NCBI GenBank assembly: GCA_024397995.1
Contig: CP073746.1
Location: 3,656,001-3,720,000 of the forward strand
Direction: 5' to 3'
DNA length: 64,000 nt
From: a bacterium SCSIO 12827
GTDB lineage: Bacteria; Pseudomonadota; Alphaproteobacteria; Rhodospirillales; Casp-alpha2
In this document: positions 9,441 to 17,858 of the stretch, piece after piece
Numbering within the stretch: position 1 is the first letter of the stretch
Layout: every line of letters begins with the position of its first letter
Translations under genes and position numbers: made by a program
Notes under the pieces: model-generated
Database searches by the model: none
Told to the model about the DNA's origin: nothing
Seen by the model: the letters and a program-made list of their open reading frames with translations, nothing else

Positions 9441-10850
9441 GTGTTGCGGTTCGAGACCACGCTGGAGCGGCGCCTTCCCTTGATCCTCGCCATGATCTTC
9501 GTCGGCTGGGGCGCCTACATGATCGGCATGAAGTTCCGCCTGCTCCATTACGGGCTGGCGACGGACGATCTGTTCAACTACGTAAACGCGCTCTACAACA
9601 CGAATTTTCAGGACAAATGGCTGTTTTCCGGTCGCTATGAACTTCTGCGCGGTCTGCCGTCGCTGCTGTTCAACCACTGGCAGCCGACCTTGCTGGTGCT
9701 CTGGCCCGTTGTCCATCTGGCCGGGGCCGAGGGACTGTTGGTGGTCCAGGCGCTGGCCCCCCTATGGGCCGCGGCCTTCCTTCTGAAGATTGCCGAGAGG
9801 TTCGGCCTGTCGGCCTTCGAACGCCTGTTCGTGGCCGTTGTCTGCCTGTTCCATCCGAACCTGATGGCCGCGGTGATGGACAGCATGTACGGCTTCCACG
9901 GCACCTGTCTGTTGCTGTATTTCGGCGCCCCGATGGCTTGGGCCGCCGTGACAGGGCGCTGGCGGCTCACGTTCGTGTTGCTGATCTTCTTCCTCAACAT
10001 CCGTGAAAACGCAGCCCTTTACGTTGGCGGCGCCGCTGTCGGTTGGTTGCTCTTCACCAACCCCTATTTCGCCACCCGACGCGGCCTCGCGGCCGCCGTC
10101 CTGATCGCGGCCGCGACGTTCGTCGGCGGACTGATCGTGGCGCCTTGGCTTATGGGCGTTGTTCATGAGCACGCCAACCACGCCCGTGAAGTTCTGACGA
10201 CGCCCAGCCGGATCGCTCTTGCCCTGAAGAACATGGACACGGACTGGCACAACCTGTTCCTCTGGCTGTGGCCGGGGCTGGCGGCACCGGGCGCGCTGCT
10301 GGCCATCGTGCCGGAGTCCGTCATTCTGATCCTGGCCCAGAAGAAGGCATCACACTGGTACGGCATGACGTTGGTGTTCGCCGGTGCGCTGGCCGTGGCC
10401 CAGGGGCTGCCGAAGGTACGCGCCTACGCCGACCGGAAGGGCCTGGCCAAGGCGCTGATGGTGCTGCTGACCCTGCACATGATCGCCATCGCAGTGGCCG
10501 GCCCCAAGGAAGTCTGGGGCCAGACACGCAAGCTGGTCACCCGCATCGGCTACCATGTGCCACCGGAATCCCGCCTCCAGGCACGGGCCGTCATCGACAC
10601 CCGCTGCCGCGTGGCGGTCGAACTGCAGGCCATGTACGGGTTCGGCGATCTGCCCTACCTTCAGTACCCCCGTCAGGCCGCTCAATCGAAATATATCGTT
10701 GCCATCCCCAGCATGGCGTCCAGCCTGACAAAATGGGTGAACGCAACGAAAGGCGACCTTAAGCTGATTTACGAAGACAGCCATGTGGCGGTTTTCGAAA
10801 ATCCGAATGTGCCCTGCGTGTGGCCACTTGATACGGCGGCCAAGGGCTAG
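9441..10850 (+). CDS. DUF2079-like integral membrane protein (copy 1)
   Basis: The 469-residue protein has about ten membrane helices. It matches the DUF2079 pattern: an acidic first loop (GLATDDLFNYVNALYNTNF), an H-W-Q-P-T-L-L-V-L-W-P helix, and FFLNIRENAALY, which resembles the conserved Arg-Glu of the family. The start is GTG 9441 behind AGGGGAAATCAA. DUF2079 proteins are GT-C-like, and some are thought to be glycosyltransferases, but no activity is assigned. The next gene encodes a close paralogue, so the pair probably arose by tandem duplication. The pair sits between glycan genes, which suggests surface sugar transfer. Confidence 0.75.
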   Translation: MLRFETTLERRLPLILAMIFVGWGAYMIGMKFRLLHYGLATDDLFNYVNALYNTNFQDKWLFSGRYELLRGLPSLLFNHWQPTLLVLWPVVHLAGAEGLLVVQALAPLWAAAFLLKIAERFGLSAFERLFVAVVCLFHPNLMAAVMDSMYGFHGTCLLLYFGAPMAWAAVTGRWRLTFVLLIFFLNIRENAALYVGGAAVGWLLFTNPYFATRRGLAAAVLIAAATFVGGLIVAPWLMGVVHEHANHAREVLTTPSRIALALKNMDTDWHNLFLWLWPGLAAPGALLAIVPESVILILAQKKASHWYGMTLVFAGALAVAQGLPKVRAYADRKGLAKALMVLLTLHMIAIAVAGPKEVWGQTRKLVTRIGYHVPPESRLQARAVIDTRCRVAVELQAMYGFGDLPYLQYPRQAAQSKYIVAIPSMASSLTKWVNATKGDLKLIYEDSHVAVFENPNVPCVWPLDTAAKG

Positions 10851-10888
10851 CCCCCCCACCAACAGGTTTTAGGCAAGGGAGGACGTGC

Positions 10889-12334
10889 GTGGCTGCCCTG
10901 GACGACAAAACACCCGCCGCCGCGATCGAACGCAACATCGGCCTCCTCACCATCCTGATCATCGCGGGATGGGCTGTGTTCATGCTGATCGTCAAATTCC
11001 GCCTGGCCCACCACGGCCTCGCGACGGACGACCTCTACAACTACGCCAACGCCCTCTACAACACCAATTTCTGGGACAAATGGCTATATAACGCACGCTA
11101 TGCGGTCGGCCGTGACCTGCCGTCATTGGCTTTCGACCATTGGCAGCCGACAACCCTCGTTCTATGGCCTGTCGTGCGTCTGTTCGGCCCCCATTCCCTG
11201 CTCGTGATCCAGGCCCTGGCGCCGATCTGGGCCTGTCTGTTCCTTATCAAAATCGGCTGCCATCTCGGGCTGAATGCGTTCGACCGCCTGTTCACGGTGA
11301 TCATCTGCCTGTTCAGCCCCTACATGATGCTGGCCGTGATGGATTCCATCGAAGGGTTCCACGCCACCAGCCTGCTGCTCCTGTTCGGCGCACCTCTCGC
11401 CTGGGCCGCCGTTATGGGACGGTGGACACTGGCCCTCGTGCTGTTGTTGTTCTTTCTTAACGTGCGCGAGAACGCCGCACTTTATGTTTTAGGCGCGGTG
11501 ATCGGCCATTGGATCCTGGGGAACGGATACTTCGACGGACGCAGGCGCGCACTCGCCGCCCTGCTGATCGCGGCCCTGGTTTTCTGGATCGGCATCAAGG
11601 GGGCCCCGATGCTGGCCGGGGTCGACAATTTCCACTTCAGCAAGGTCGGGCACGCGGTCGGCACGTCGGAAATCCTCAAGTTCAATATTGCAGCCATCGA
11701 CAAGGATTGGGCCGCTTATCTGCTCGGCCTGTGGCCGGCGATTTTCGCGCCTGGCGCACTGATCACCGTGATCCCGGAAGCGATCGTACTTCTGATCGCC
11801 GACAAAAAGATCGTAAACTGGTACGGCATGTCGCTGGTGTTTGCGGGGGCACTGGCGGCGACATTCGGTATTGCCTGGATCCGTCGCACGTTGCCGGCCG
11901 GCATCTGGGGCCGGACGCTGACAGCGGTGTTCGCAGTGCATATGGCCGCTCTGGCGATGACCAGTCCGGTCAATGTGTGGGAAAAGACCGGTACGATTAT
12001 CGAACGTTATGGCTATGTAGTTCCTGAGGCATCCCTGGCCGCCGCACGAGCCAAAATTGACCCGCAATGCGGAACGTCCGTGTTCTTCCAGGCAATGAAA
12101 GGGTTCGGCGATCTGCCGCAGCTTTTGTACCCGCACCCGACGCAGGCCGCGCAAGCACGCTATATAATCGTGAGCAAGCGCGAACCGCTGGGCCTAAACC
12201 ACAATCGCTTACAGGTAGAGTTTGTGGCAGACGTCAAAAACAGCCTGATCCTTCTGCATGAAGATCCATTTTTGAGAGTGTATGAACGGACGGACGCCCC
12301 GTGCGTTCCCGGGTTCTCACCGAAAGCCGGTTAA
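10889..12334 (+). CDS. DUF2079-like integral membrane protein (copy 2)
   Basis: The 481-residue protein aligns along its whole length with copy 1, sharing GLATDDL-NY-NALYNTNF, HWQPT-LVLWPVV, a strongly conserved GFHA/GT-LLL stretch and FFLN-RENAALY. It starts at GTG 10889 behind a good GGGAGGA site, 38 bp after copy 1. Its stop overlaps, on the opposite strand, the stop of the radical SAM gene: both use the four bases TTAA at 12331-12334. The divergence between the copies suggests an old duplication with separate substrates or acceptors, but that is inference. Confidence 0.75.
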   Translation: MAALDDKTPAAAIERNIGLLTILIIAGWAVFMLIVKFRLAHHGLATDDLYNYANALYNTNFWDKWLYNARYAVGRDLPSLAFDHWQPTTLVLWPVVRLFGPHSLLVIQALAPIWACLFLIKIGCHLGLNAFDRLFTVIICLFSPYMMLAVMDSIEGFHATSLLLLFGAPLAWAAVMGRWTLALVLLLFFLNVRENAALYVLGAVIGHWILGNGYFDGRRRALAALLIAALVFWIGIKGAPMLAGVDNFHFSKVGHAVGTSEILKFNIAAIDKDWAAYLLGLWPAIFAPGALITVIPEAIVLLIADKKIVNWYGMSLVFAGALAATFGIAWIRRTLPAGIWGRTLTAVFAVHMAALAMTSPVNVWEKTGTIIERYGYVVPEASLAAARAKIDPQCGTSVFFQAMKGFGDLPQLLYPHPTQAAQARYIIVSKREPLGLNHNRLQVEFVADVKNSLILLHEDPFLRVYERTDAPCVPGFSPKAG

Positions 12335-13350
12335 CGGTCGCAATCGTTCTGGCAGAAATCGGTTTTCTTTTTGTAAAGCGTCTCGAACAGGTTTTCGTTT
12401 CGCGCATATATGTCGGCGAAATCTTCCGTAAAGATATTGCCGTCCAAAACATGCTTGGAACACGTGACCTCGATGGTTCCCACAGGATCGACGCGGATAT
12501 TTTCCAAGGAACGATTGCATGTGCCATAGGGCTTATTCGAGCGATCTTCGTTGAATTCCGTCGATGTCAGACGGTCGCCCAGAATTGCGCGCAGCCGCTT
12601 AACGACGGCGAAGAACCGGCCTCTTTCCATGCGATGGAACGGGTTCACCGTGTTGCGCATGCGCGGCAGGAGATGCCAGAACCAGAACGTGTCGAACAGC
12701 TCGTCGTTCTCACGCACGAAGATTTCGGCCTCGTCGGCATTCTCCTCGAACGCCGTCCAATTGATGTTAACCACCGGCTTATTGACGCCGCGCTCATCCT
12801 TCAGCGCCTTCAGCTTGCGCAAATTCTTGAGCACCCGATCCAGATCGTTGACCTCGCGGATCTTCTTATAAAGCTCGGGCGTCGCGGCATCGATGGAAAC
12901 CGCCATTCGGTCGACACCACAGGTAACCATGGCCTCCATCATCTCATCCGTCAGAATGGCCCCATTCGAGACAAAGTGGATGTAGGGAACCTTGTAGCGA
13001 GCTGCAACACGGATAAAGTCGGCCAAGTGCTTGTTCATTGTCGGCTCCCAAGCACATGACAGCGCAAGCGAGTGTGCATACGGGAACAAGTTCTCGGCGG
13101 TCTTTTCAAAATCCGCCAATGACATCAACTGAGTCCGGTGGCCCGTAAGGTCCAGCGTGTAGCAATACTGACAGCGATGGTTACAGGCGGACACGGTATC
13201 AATGCGCACCGAGAGGTAGCGCTCACCCTTTTTCCGCCGCTCCATCAATTTGTAGTGTTCGGGCACGGAAAGCAGGCCGTTCTTGACTCTCGACAAGGCG
13301 TGATAGGTCGAATCAGGAAGGACTTTACGTGCGAACTGCTTAATCAGCAT
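12331..13350 (-). CDS. Radical SAM/SPASM domain protein
   Basis: The 339-residue product has the radical SAM cluster motif C56-x3-C60-x2-C63 (ACNHRCQYC), a later Cys set typical of a SPASM auxiliary cluster (TCNRSLENI, EVTCSKHV, DFCQNDCDR), and a TIM-barrel-like middle. SPASM enzymes act on peptides, cofactors or sugars. In glycan clusters they often carry out C-H modification or epimerisation, but the substrate here is unknown. The gene points left, away from the regulator gene and back-to-back with it across 289 bp. This divergent position may put it under the same control. Confidence 0.85.
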   Translation of the reverse strand: MLIKQFARKVLPDSTYHALSRVKNGLLSVPEHYKLMERRKKGERYLSVRIDTVSACNHRCQYCYTLDLTGHRTQLMSLADFEKTAENLFPYAHSLALSCAWEPTMNKHLADFIRVAARYKVPYIHFVSNGAILTDEMMEAMVTCGVDRMAVSIDAATPELYKKIREVNDLDRVLKNLRKLKALKDERGVNKPVVNINWTAFEENADEAEIFVRENDELFDTFWFWHLLPRMRNTVNPFHRMERGRFFAVVKRLRAILGDRLTSTEFNEDRSNKPYGTCNRSLENIRVDPVGTIEVTCSKHVLDGNIFTEDFADIYARNENLFETLYKKKTDFCQNDCDR

Positions 13351-13587
13351 CGGCGTTCCGCTAAGTTACAAGGGCATCCGCATACAGCATGCCTGAAGGC
13401 CGTATATAGAGGCAGACCTTGGCGCATTCAACCACAACCTCCGAAGTGAGGATCTCCGCGCACGGCTTTCCGGCCCCCAAAGAGCCGTCATAAACGTGCG
13501 AGGGGGCGGTCACCCGCGTCGCAAAATCTATCGAGATTACAGTATGAAAAGACGACACTCTCAGTACCTCCAAGGCATGCACGCAGA

Positions 13588-13617
13588 TTGACGTTCATGC
13601 CTTGAACATAGTATGTT
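13588..13617 (+). promoter_or_regulatory. Candidate sigma70-type promoter of the regulator-RfaH-glycan operon
   Basis: TTGACG (13588-13593) and TATGTT (13612-13617) are separated by 18 bp and match the -35 and -10 consensus at five and four positions. Transcription would start near 13624, giving a short leader before ATG 13640. The whole element is embedded in the palindrome at 13593-13629, so a bound repressor would block it. Confidence 0.45.
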
Positions 13618-13629
13618 CAGGGCATGAAC
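13593..13629. promoter_or_regulatory. 37-bp operator-like palindrome upstream of the winged-helix regulator
   Basis: Two 18-base arms surround a single central G and are complementary at 17 of 18 positions. Each arm is itself an interrupted palindrome of the form GTTCA-N5-TGAAC (GTTCATGCCTTGAAC and GTTCAGGGCATGAAC), so the site reads as two dimer sites back to back. It ends 10 bp before the regulator start codon. A third unit of the same form occurs at 48875-48889. Autoregulation by the adjacent regulator is inferred. Confidence 0.8.
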
Positions 13630-13639
13630 AGAGGCTCTT

Positions 13640-14308
13640 ATGGCAAACGGTAAATTCGACGCGCAAAATCACAACCAAATGATTGAGACGACTCTCGATC
13701 TTTTGGATGCGGTGGCCGAAGATGAAACGATTTCGCAGCGCGGTCTTGCCGAACGGTTGGGCGTCGCCTTAGGGCTGACAAATGCCGTTCTCAAGCGTTG
13801 CGTCAAAAAAGGCTTGCTCAAAATCAGTCAGGTTCCCGCGAGACGCTACGCTTATTATTTGACGCCGCAGGGATTCGCCGAGAAAAGCCGCCTGACAGCC
13901 GAATACTTGAGCCATTCTCTGAATTTCTACCGCACCGCACGCCATGAGTACGCTGAGATTTTCCGGTTCTGCGCAACCCGCAACTGGCGACGGGTCGTCA
14001 TCGTCGGCGCGACGGACCTTGCTGAAATTGCCTCCCTGGCCATTGTCGGCACCGATGTCAGCATCGTCGGCATCCTCGATCCCGGCCGAAACGAGGCCAC
14101 TTTCTGCGACATTCCCGTGTATCAGACGCTTGAGGCCATTCAATCATCGCAGCGCCCTGATGCAATCATCATCGCCGACATGACCGACCCTCAGCAGACC
14201 CGCGACCGGTTGATCGCACTGCTGCCGGAAGATTGTGTTCTGACCCCCAAGTTTATGCGCGTGAGCGGAATGTCGGCGCATCAAATTCCCGGAGCGAACG
14301 TTCAATGA
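13640..14308 (+). CDS. Winged-helix transcriptional regulator with C-terminal nucleotide-binding-like domain
   Basis: The 222-residue protein has an N-terminal winged helix-turn-helix (residues about 15-85; QRGLAERLGVALGLTNAVLKRC is the recognition region, interrupted here only by description). It is followed by a Rossmann-like alpha/beta domain (residues about 110-200; VVIVGATDLAEIA and VSIVGILDPG) that resembles CoA/NAD-binding sensor domains or the first domain of PglD/NeuD-like sugar enzymes. The latter part may sense a nucleotide sugar or redox cofactor. The start has an AGAGG site. The stop overlaps the RfaH-like start (ATGA). The operator palindrome directly upstream suggests autoregulation. 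Confidence 0.82.
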   Translation: MANGKFDAQNHNQMIETTLDLLDAVAEDETISQRGLAERLGVALGLTNAVLKRCVKKGLLKISQVPARRYAYYLTPQGFAEKSRLTAEYLSHSLNFYRTARHEYAEIFRFCATRNWRRVVIVGATDLAEIASLAIVGTDVSIVGILDPGRNEATFCDIPVYQTLEAIQSSQRPDAIIIADMTDPQQTRDRLIALLPEDCVLTPKFMRVSGMSAHQIPGANVQ

Positions 14309-14796
14309 ATTGGTATGTCGTCTATACCCAGCCGCACAAAGAACAGATCGCCTTCCAAAATCTGCAAAAACAGGGGTTCGACACCTATCTACCACGCTAT
14401 CAGAAACGCTGCCGGCACGCGCGCCGCGTCTATACGGTCATGTCGCCGCTGTTTCCCCGCTATCTGTTCGTGCACATGAACCCGGCGACCCAACGATGGC
14501 GTTCGATCAACGGCACCTTGGGGGTCAGCTATCTTCTCAGTGACGGCCCCGACCCGATCTCTATCCCTGACGGGATCGTGGACACGATCCGCAACCAAGA
14601 GCAGGAGGGCATCGTCCAGGTCATGCCGCCGGCTTTCGTCAAAGGGCAAAAAATCTGCGTCACAAACGGGCCGTTCGCCGAACTCGAAGGCCTATTCGAA
14701 TGTGTTGACGACGACCAACGCGTCGTCCTTCTGCTGGAATTCATGGGCCGGGTCGTGCGCACACGCCTGCCTGGTCACGCCGTCACCGCGGCCTGA
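14305..14796 (+). CDS. RfaH-like NusG paralogue (operon-specific antiterminator)
   Basis: The 163-residue protein has the NGN domain at residues 1-100 (WYVVYTQPHKEQIA, SPLFPRYLFVHM, INGTLGVSYLLSDG) and a C-terminal KOW-type domain at about 110-155. The segments SPLFPRYLFV and T-x-G-V-S line up with RfaH rather than with general NusG. RfaH binds RNA polymerase paused at an ops element and suppresses termination and polarity in long surface-glycan operons. ATG 14305 overlaps the previous stop by four bases. An ops-like sequence lies 75 bp after the stop, which supports the role strongly. Confidence 0.9.
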   Translation: MNWYVVYTQPHKEQIAFQNLQKQGFDTYLPRYQKRCRHARRVYTVMSPLFPRYLFVHMNPATQRWRSINGTLGVSYLLSDGPDPISIPDGIVDTIRNQEQEGIVQVMPPAFVKGQKICVTNGPFAELEGLFECVDDDQRVVLLLEFMGRVVRTRLPGHAVTAA

Positions 14797-14840
14797 TTTT
14801 CAGCACCCTCGGCGGCCATTCGGCCGCGCACTGCCTTAAG

Positions 14841-14874
14841 CGCAGTCTGGGTGTCCCGCTTCACCCGGACTGCG
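14841..14874 (+). repeat. Inverted repeat whose right arm runs into the ops-like element
   Basis: A 13-bp stem (CGCAGTCTGGGTG / CACCCGGACTGCG) has one G-U wobble and closes on an 8-base loop. It is not followed by a T tract, so it does not look like an intrinsic terminator. Its right arm supplies the first bases of TGCGGTAGCATG. It could act as a pause hairpin or be a protein site. The second ops-like copy at 48.95 kb has no matching left arm. Confidence 0.6.
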
Positions 14875-14882
14875 GTAGCATG
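14871..14882 (+). promoter_or_regulatory. ops/JUMPstart-like element 1
   Basis: TGCGGTAGCATG agrees with the core of the enterobacterial ops consensus (GGCGGTAGCNTG) at every position but the first. TGC and GCA flank a GGTA loop, so the non-template strand can form the small hairpin that RfaH reads in ops. The match sits between the RfaH-like gene and the first sugar gene. A 23-base block containing it (14860-14882) recurs at 48948-48970 with one mismatch. Confidence 0.75.
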
Positions 14883-14921
14883 CCCGGATTCTTGCGCCGG
14901 GCCGGGAACATCTTGATCAAG

Positions 14922-15638
14922 ATGATAGACGGAAAGACCTGTCTGGGCGTGATTGTTGCGCGTGGCGGCTCCAAGGGCCTGCCAGGCAAGAATATCGCCG
15001 ACCTAGGCGGCCGCCCTTTGATTGCCTGGACCATCGCCGCGGGACAACGATCTGCGTGTCTTGATCGGCTTATCTTGTCTTCCGACGACGACGCCATCAT
15101 TGATGCGGCCCAGGCCGCGGGCTGTGACGTCCCTTTCCGCCGCCCGGCGGTGCTTGCAACCGACGAAGCCCCCATCGCCGACACCTTAATCCATGCATTG
15201 GACAATTTGGACGGTCCCTTCGACTACGTCGTACTGTTGGCCGCAACCTCACCCTTGCGCAGCAGCGACGACATTGATGCTTGCATCGCGGCCTGCCATT
15301 CCGGCGGCGTCTGCGCCGTCACCGTCGTCGAGGCACCCAAACCCCTGGAATGGATGTGCCGCATCACGAATGGCGGCCAGCTGGTTCCAGCCATCCCGGG
15401 CGACGGCCTGCACACCCGCCGCCAGGACACCGCCCCCACCTTCCTTCCCAACGGCGCCGTCTACGTCGCGCGCACCGACTGGTTCCGTGAACACCGAACC
15501 TTTTATGGCAACGATACCCGCGCCAGCATCATGCCCGCTGACCGTTCGGTCGACATCGACGGCGAATTGGATCTGATGATGGCCCGCATGATCGTCGAAC
15601 AGAATGCCGCTGCCGCTGGAGGCACATCAACGTCATGA
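14922..15638 (+). CDS. legF: CMP-nonulosonate cytidylyltransferase (LegF/NeuA-like)
   Basis: The 238-residue enzyme has the N-terminal CTP-binding signature IVARGGSKGLPGKN (residues about 11-24), LLAATSPLRSSDDID in the middle and DIDGELDL near the end, as in CMP-N-acylneuraminate synthetases. It should activate legionaminic acid (or a close relative) as the CMP sugar for transfer. I preferred ATG 14922 because upstream in-frame codons overlap the ops-like element; TTG 14913 is an alternative. The epimerase gene legB overlaps the stop by four bases. The substrate is assigned from the LegB-LegC-LegG-LegI context, not from this protein alone. Confidence 0.85.
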   Translation: MIDGKTCLGVIVARGGSKGLPGKNIADLGGRPLIAWTIAAGQRSACLDRLILSSDDDAIIDAAQAAGCDVPFRRPAVLATDEAPIADTLIHALDNLDGPFDYVVLLAATSPLRSSDDIDACIAACHSGGVCAVTVVEAPKPLEWMCRITNGGQLVPAIPGDGLHTRRQDTAPTFLPNGAVYVARTDWFREHRTFYGNDTRASIMPADRSVDIDGELDLMMARMIVEQNAAAAGGTSTS

Positions 15639-16645
15639 CCCTCGCTCGCAAACGCATCCTCGTAACCGGCGCGGATGGGTTCATCGGCTCCCATTTAACC
15701 GAGGCCCTGGTCCGCCGCGGGCACGACGTTCGCGCCTTCGTGTACTACAACTCGTTCAACTCTTGGGGTTGGCTCGACCACGCGGACGCTGACATCCGTG
15801 AATCGCTCGACGTGTTTGCCGGAGACGTTCGCGACGCCCACGGCGTTCGCGAGGCCGTGCGCGGCTGCGATGTCGTCCTGCATCTCGCCGCACTGATCGC
15901 CATTCCCTATTCCTACCATTCGCCCGCGACCTACGTCGAAACCAACATTCAAGGAACCTTGAACGTTCTGCAGGCTGCGGCGGACCAGGGGTCGACGCAT
16001 GTCGTGCATACCTCGACCAGCGAAGTCTACGGGACCGCGCAGTTTGTGCCGATCACCGAGGAACATCCCCTGCAAGGCCAATCGCCCTATTCGGCGACCA
16101 AGATCGCGGCCGACCAAATGGCGCTCGCCTTCCACCGTTCGTTTGAAACGCCTGTCGCCGTGATCCGGCCCTTCAATACCTACGGCCCCCGGCAATCGGC
16201 GCGTGCCGTGCTGCCGACGATCATCACTCAGGCGCTGTCCGGGCAACCGCGCCTGCGGCTCGGCGCTCTTCATCCAACACGGGATTTCAACTTCGTTTCG
16301 GACACCGTCCGCGCCTTCATCATGATGGCCGAAGGCGGCGGCGGCGTGGGCGACGTCATAAACATCGGCAGCAACTTCGAAATTTCCATCGACGATGCCA
16401 TCAACGTGATCACCGAGGTGACCGGCACACCACTTGAGGTCGAGACCGAAGATCAGCGGCTGCGCCCGCAGCAGAGCGAGGTCGAGCGCCTGTGGGCCGA
16501 CAACACGAAGGCCCGCGACGTGCTTGGATGGGAGCCGGAGTACGGCGGCTTGTCCGGCTTCAAACGCGGCATCGCGGAAACGGTCGAATGGTTCCGCGCC
16601 TCGGGTCACCTGACCCGCTACAAGGCTGACCGATACAATGTCTGA
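15635..16645 (+). CDS. legB: Nucleotide-sugar 4,6-dehydratase, LegB-like
   Basis: The 336-residue extended SDR has the nucleotide-binding motif VTGADGFIGS near residue 10, a Ser/Thr site in HTSTSEVYGTA, the catalytic Y-x-x-x-K in SPYSATK, and a tail ending in YKADRYNV, which is typical of LegB. In the Campylobacter legionaminate route LegB converts GDP-GlcNAc to the 4-keto-6-deoxy sugar. Whether this protein takes GDP- or UDP-GlcNAc is unknown; the nearby ptmE argues for GDP. It overlaps legC by eight bases. Confidence 0.88.
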   Translation: MTLARKRILVTGADGFIGSHLTEALVRRGHDVRAFVYYNSFNSWGWLDHADADIRESLDVFAGDVRDAHGVREAVRGCDVVLHLAALIAIPYSYHSPATYVETNIQGTLNVLQAAADQGSTHVVHTSTSEVYGTAQFVPITEEHPLQGQSPYSATKIAADQMALAFHRSFETPVAVIRPFNTYGPRQSARAVLPTIITQALSGQPRLRLGALHPTRDFNFVSDTVRAFIMMAEGGGGVGDVINIGSNFEISIDDAINVITEVTGTPLEVETEDQRLRPQQSEVERLWADNTKARDVLGWEPEYGGLSGFKRGIAETVEWFRASGHLTRYKADRYNV

Positions 16646-17855
16646 CCCCATCGCCGCAGCCCCGGCCGTCCGCACAGACGCCGCCGACGAGGCAGGGCGC
16701 CGATTGATCGGCTTTCTGCGCAATACCCTGGGCGCGGAAGGCCCGGTTGCGCTTCACGAACCGTCTTTCGAAGGCAACGAATGGGCCTATGTGAAGGACT
16801 GTCTGGATACCGGTTGGGTGTCTTCCGCCGGCGCTTATGTGGAGCAGATCGAGCGCCTGACCGCCGATGCCTGCGGCACGGCACACGGCATCGCCGTGGT
16901 CAACGGCACGGCAGGTTTGCACACCGCCCTTCTGGCGCTCGGCGTCGAGCCCGGAGACGCCGTTATCTGCCCGGCATTGACCTTTATCGCCACGCCCAAC
17001 GCCATCAGTTACTGCGGTGCGGTGCCCCTGTTCGTCGACAGCGACGCCGTCACGGGCGGTATCGACGCGGTGAAGCTTGCCGGTCTGTTCAAGGATGATT
17101 GCACGCCGGGCCCGGACGGCCTGATCCACACGGCAAGCGGGCGGCGGATCGCCGCGATCCTGCCGGTCCACTTGTTCGGACACCCTGCGGACATGACGGC
17201 CCTTGATACGTTGGCTCGCGAATTTTCGTTGCCGATTATCGAGGACGCCGCCGAAGCCCTCGGCAGTCGATATCAAGGCCGCGGCTGCGGAAGCTTGGGG
17301 GCGGCCGGCGTCATCAGCTTCAACGGGAACAAAACCGTGACCACGGGCGGCGGCGGTGTAATCGTGACCAACGACGATACGTTGGCCGCTCGCCTCAAGC
17401 ATCTGACAACGACCGCACGCTTGCCGGACCGCTGGTGGTTCGATCATGACGCGGTCGGTTACAACTACCGCATGCCCAATATCAACGCGGCCCTGGGCTG
17501 TGCCCAGTTGGAACTGCTGCCTGTCTTTATCGACCGCAAACGCGATCTTGCGGCACGCTACGCCGACTTGTTCAGCGATCTCGACGGGGTCGCGACATTC
17601 GCTGAACCGGCCGGCTGCGAAAGCAATTTCTGGCTGAACGCCTTGATGTTCGAAAATGCAGACAGCCGCGATCGCTTCCTAACTCAAACCAACGACGCCG
17701 GCATCCAAACGCGGCCCTGCTGGCGCCTGATGCCGGATACCTCCGTTTATGCCGAGGCCCCTCGAGCCGGCGACCTTGCGACGGCACGCGACTTTGTCGA
17801 GCGCTTGGTGAACATCCCAAGTGGCCCTCGGCTATTGCACGGGACGAACGGCTAA
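16638..17855 (+). CDS. legC: PLP-dependent sugar aminotransferase, LegC-like
   Basis: The 405-residue DegT/DnrJ/EryC1 aminotransferase has the conserved FVDSDAVTG-type sugar loop, an EDAAEALGS segment and the PLP lysine in SFNGNKTVTTGGGG. The S-F-N-G-N-K motif is typical of LegC and its relatives. It should install the 4-amino group on the product of the preceding dehydratase, using glutamate. It overlaps legB and ends 3 bp before the fused legG-legI gene, so coupled translation is likely. Confidence 0.88.
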   Translation: MSDPIAAAPAVRTDAADEAGRRLIGFLRNTLGAEGPVALHEPSFEGNEWAYVKDCLDTGWVSSAGAYVEQIERLTADACGTAHGIAVVNGTAGLHTALLALGVEPGDAVICPALTFIATPNAISYCGAVPLFVDSDAVTGGIDAVKLAGLFKDDCTPGPDGLIHTASGRRIAAILPVHLFGHPADMTALDTLAREFSLPIIEDAAEALGSRYQGRGCGSLGAAGVISFNGNKTVTTGGGGVIVTNDDTLAARLKHLTTTARLPDRWWFDHDAVGYNYRMPNINAALGCAQLELLPVFIDRKRDLAARYADLFSDLDGVATFAEPAGCESNFWLNALMFENADSRDRFLTQTNDAGIQTRPCWRLMPDTSVYAEAPRAGDLATARDFVERLVNIPSGPRLLHGTNG

Positions 17856-17858
17856 CCC

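Noticed and set aside
12331..12334. Shared TTAA stop of two convergent genes
   Set aside because: The palindromic TTAA naturally gives TAA on both strands. It is compact but not functional evidence.
13361..13582. A 73-codon minus-strand open frame between the radical SAM gene and the regulator
   Set aside because: It has no ribosome-binding site that I could see, no recognisable motif, and overlaps the promoter side of the divergent region. Probably chance.
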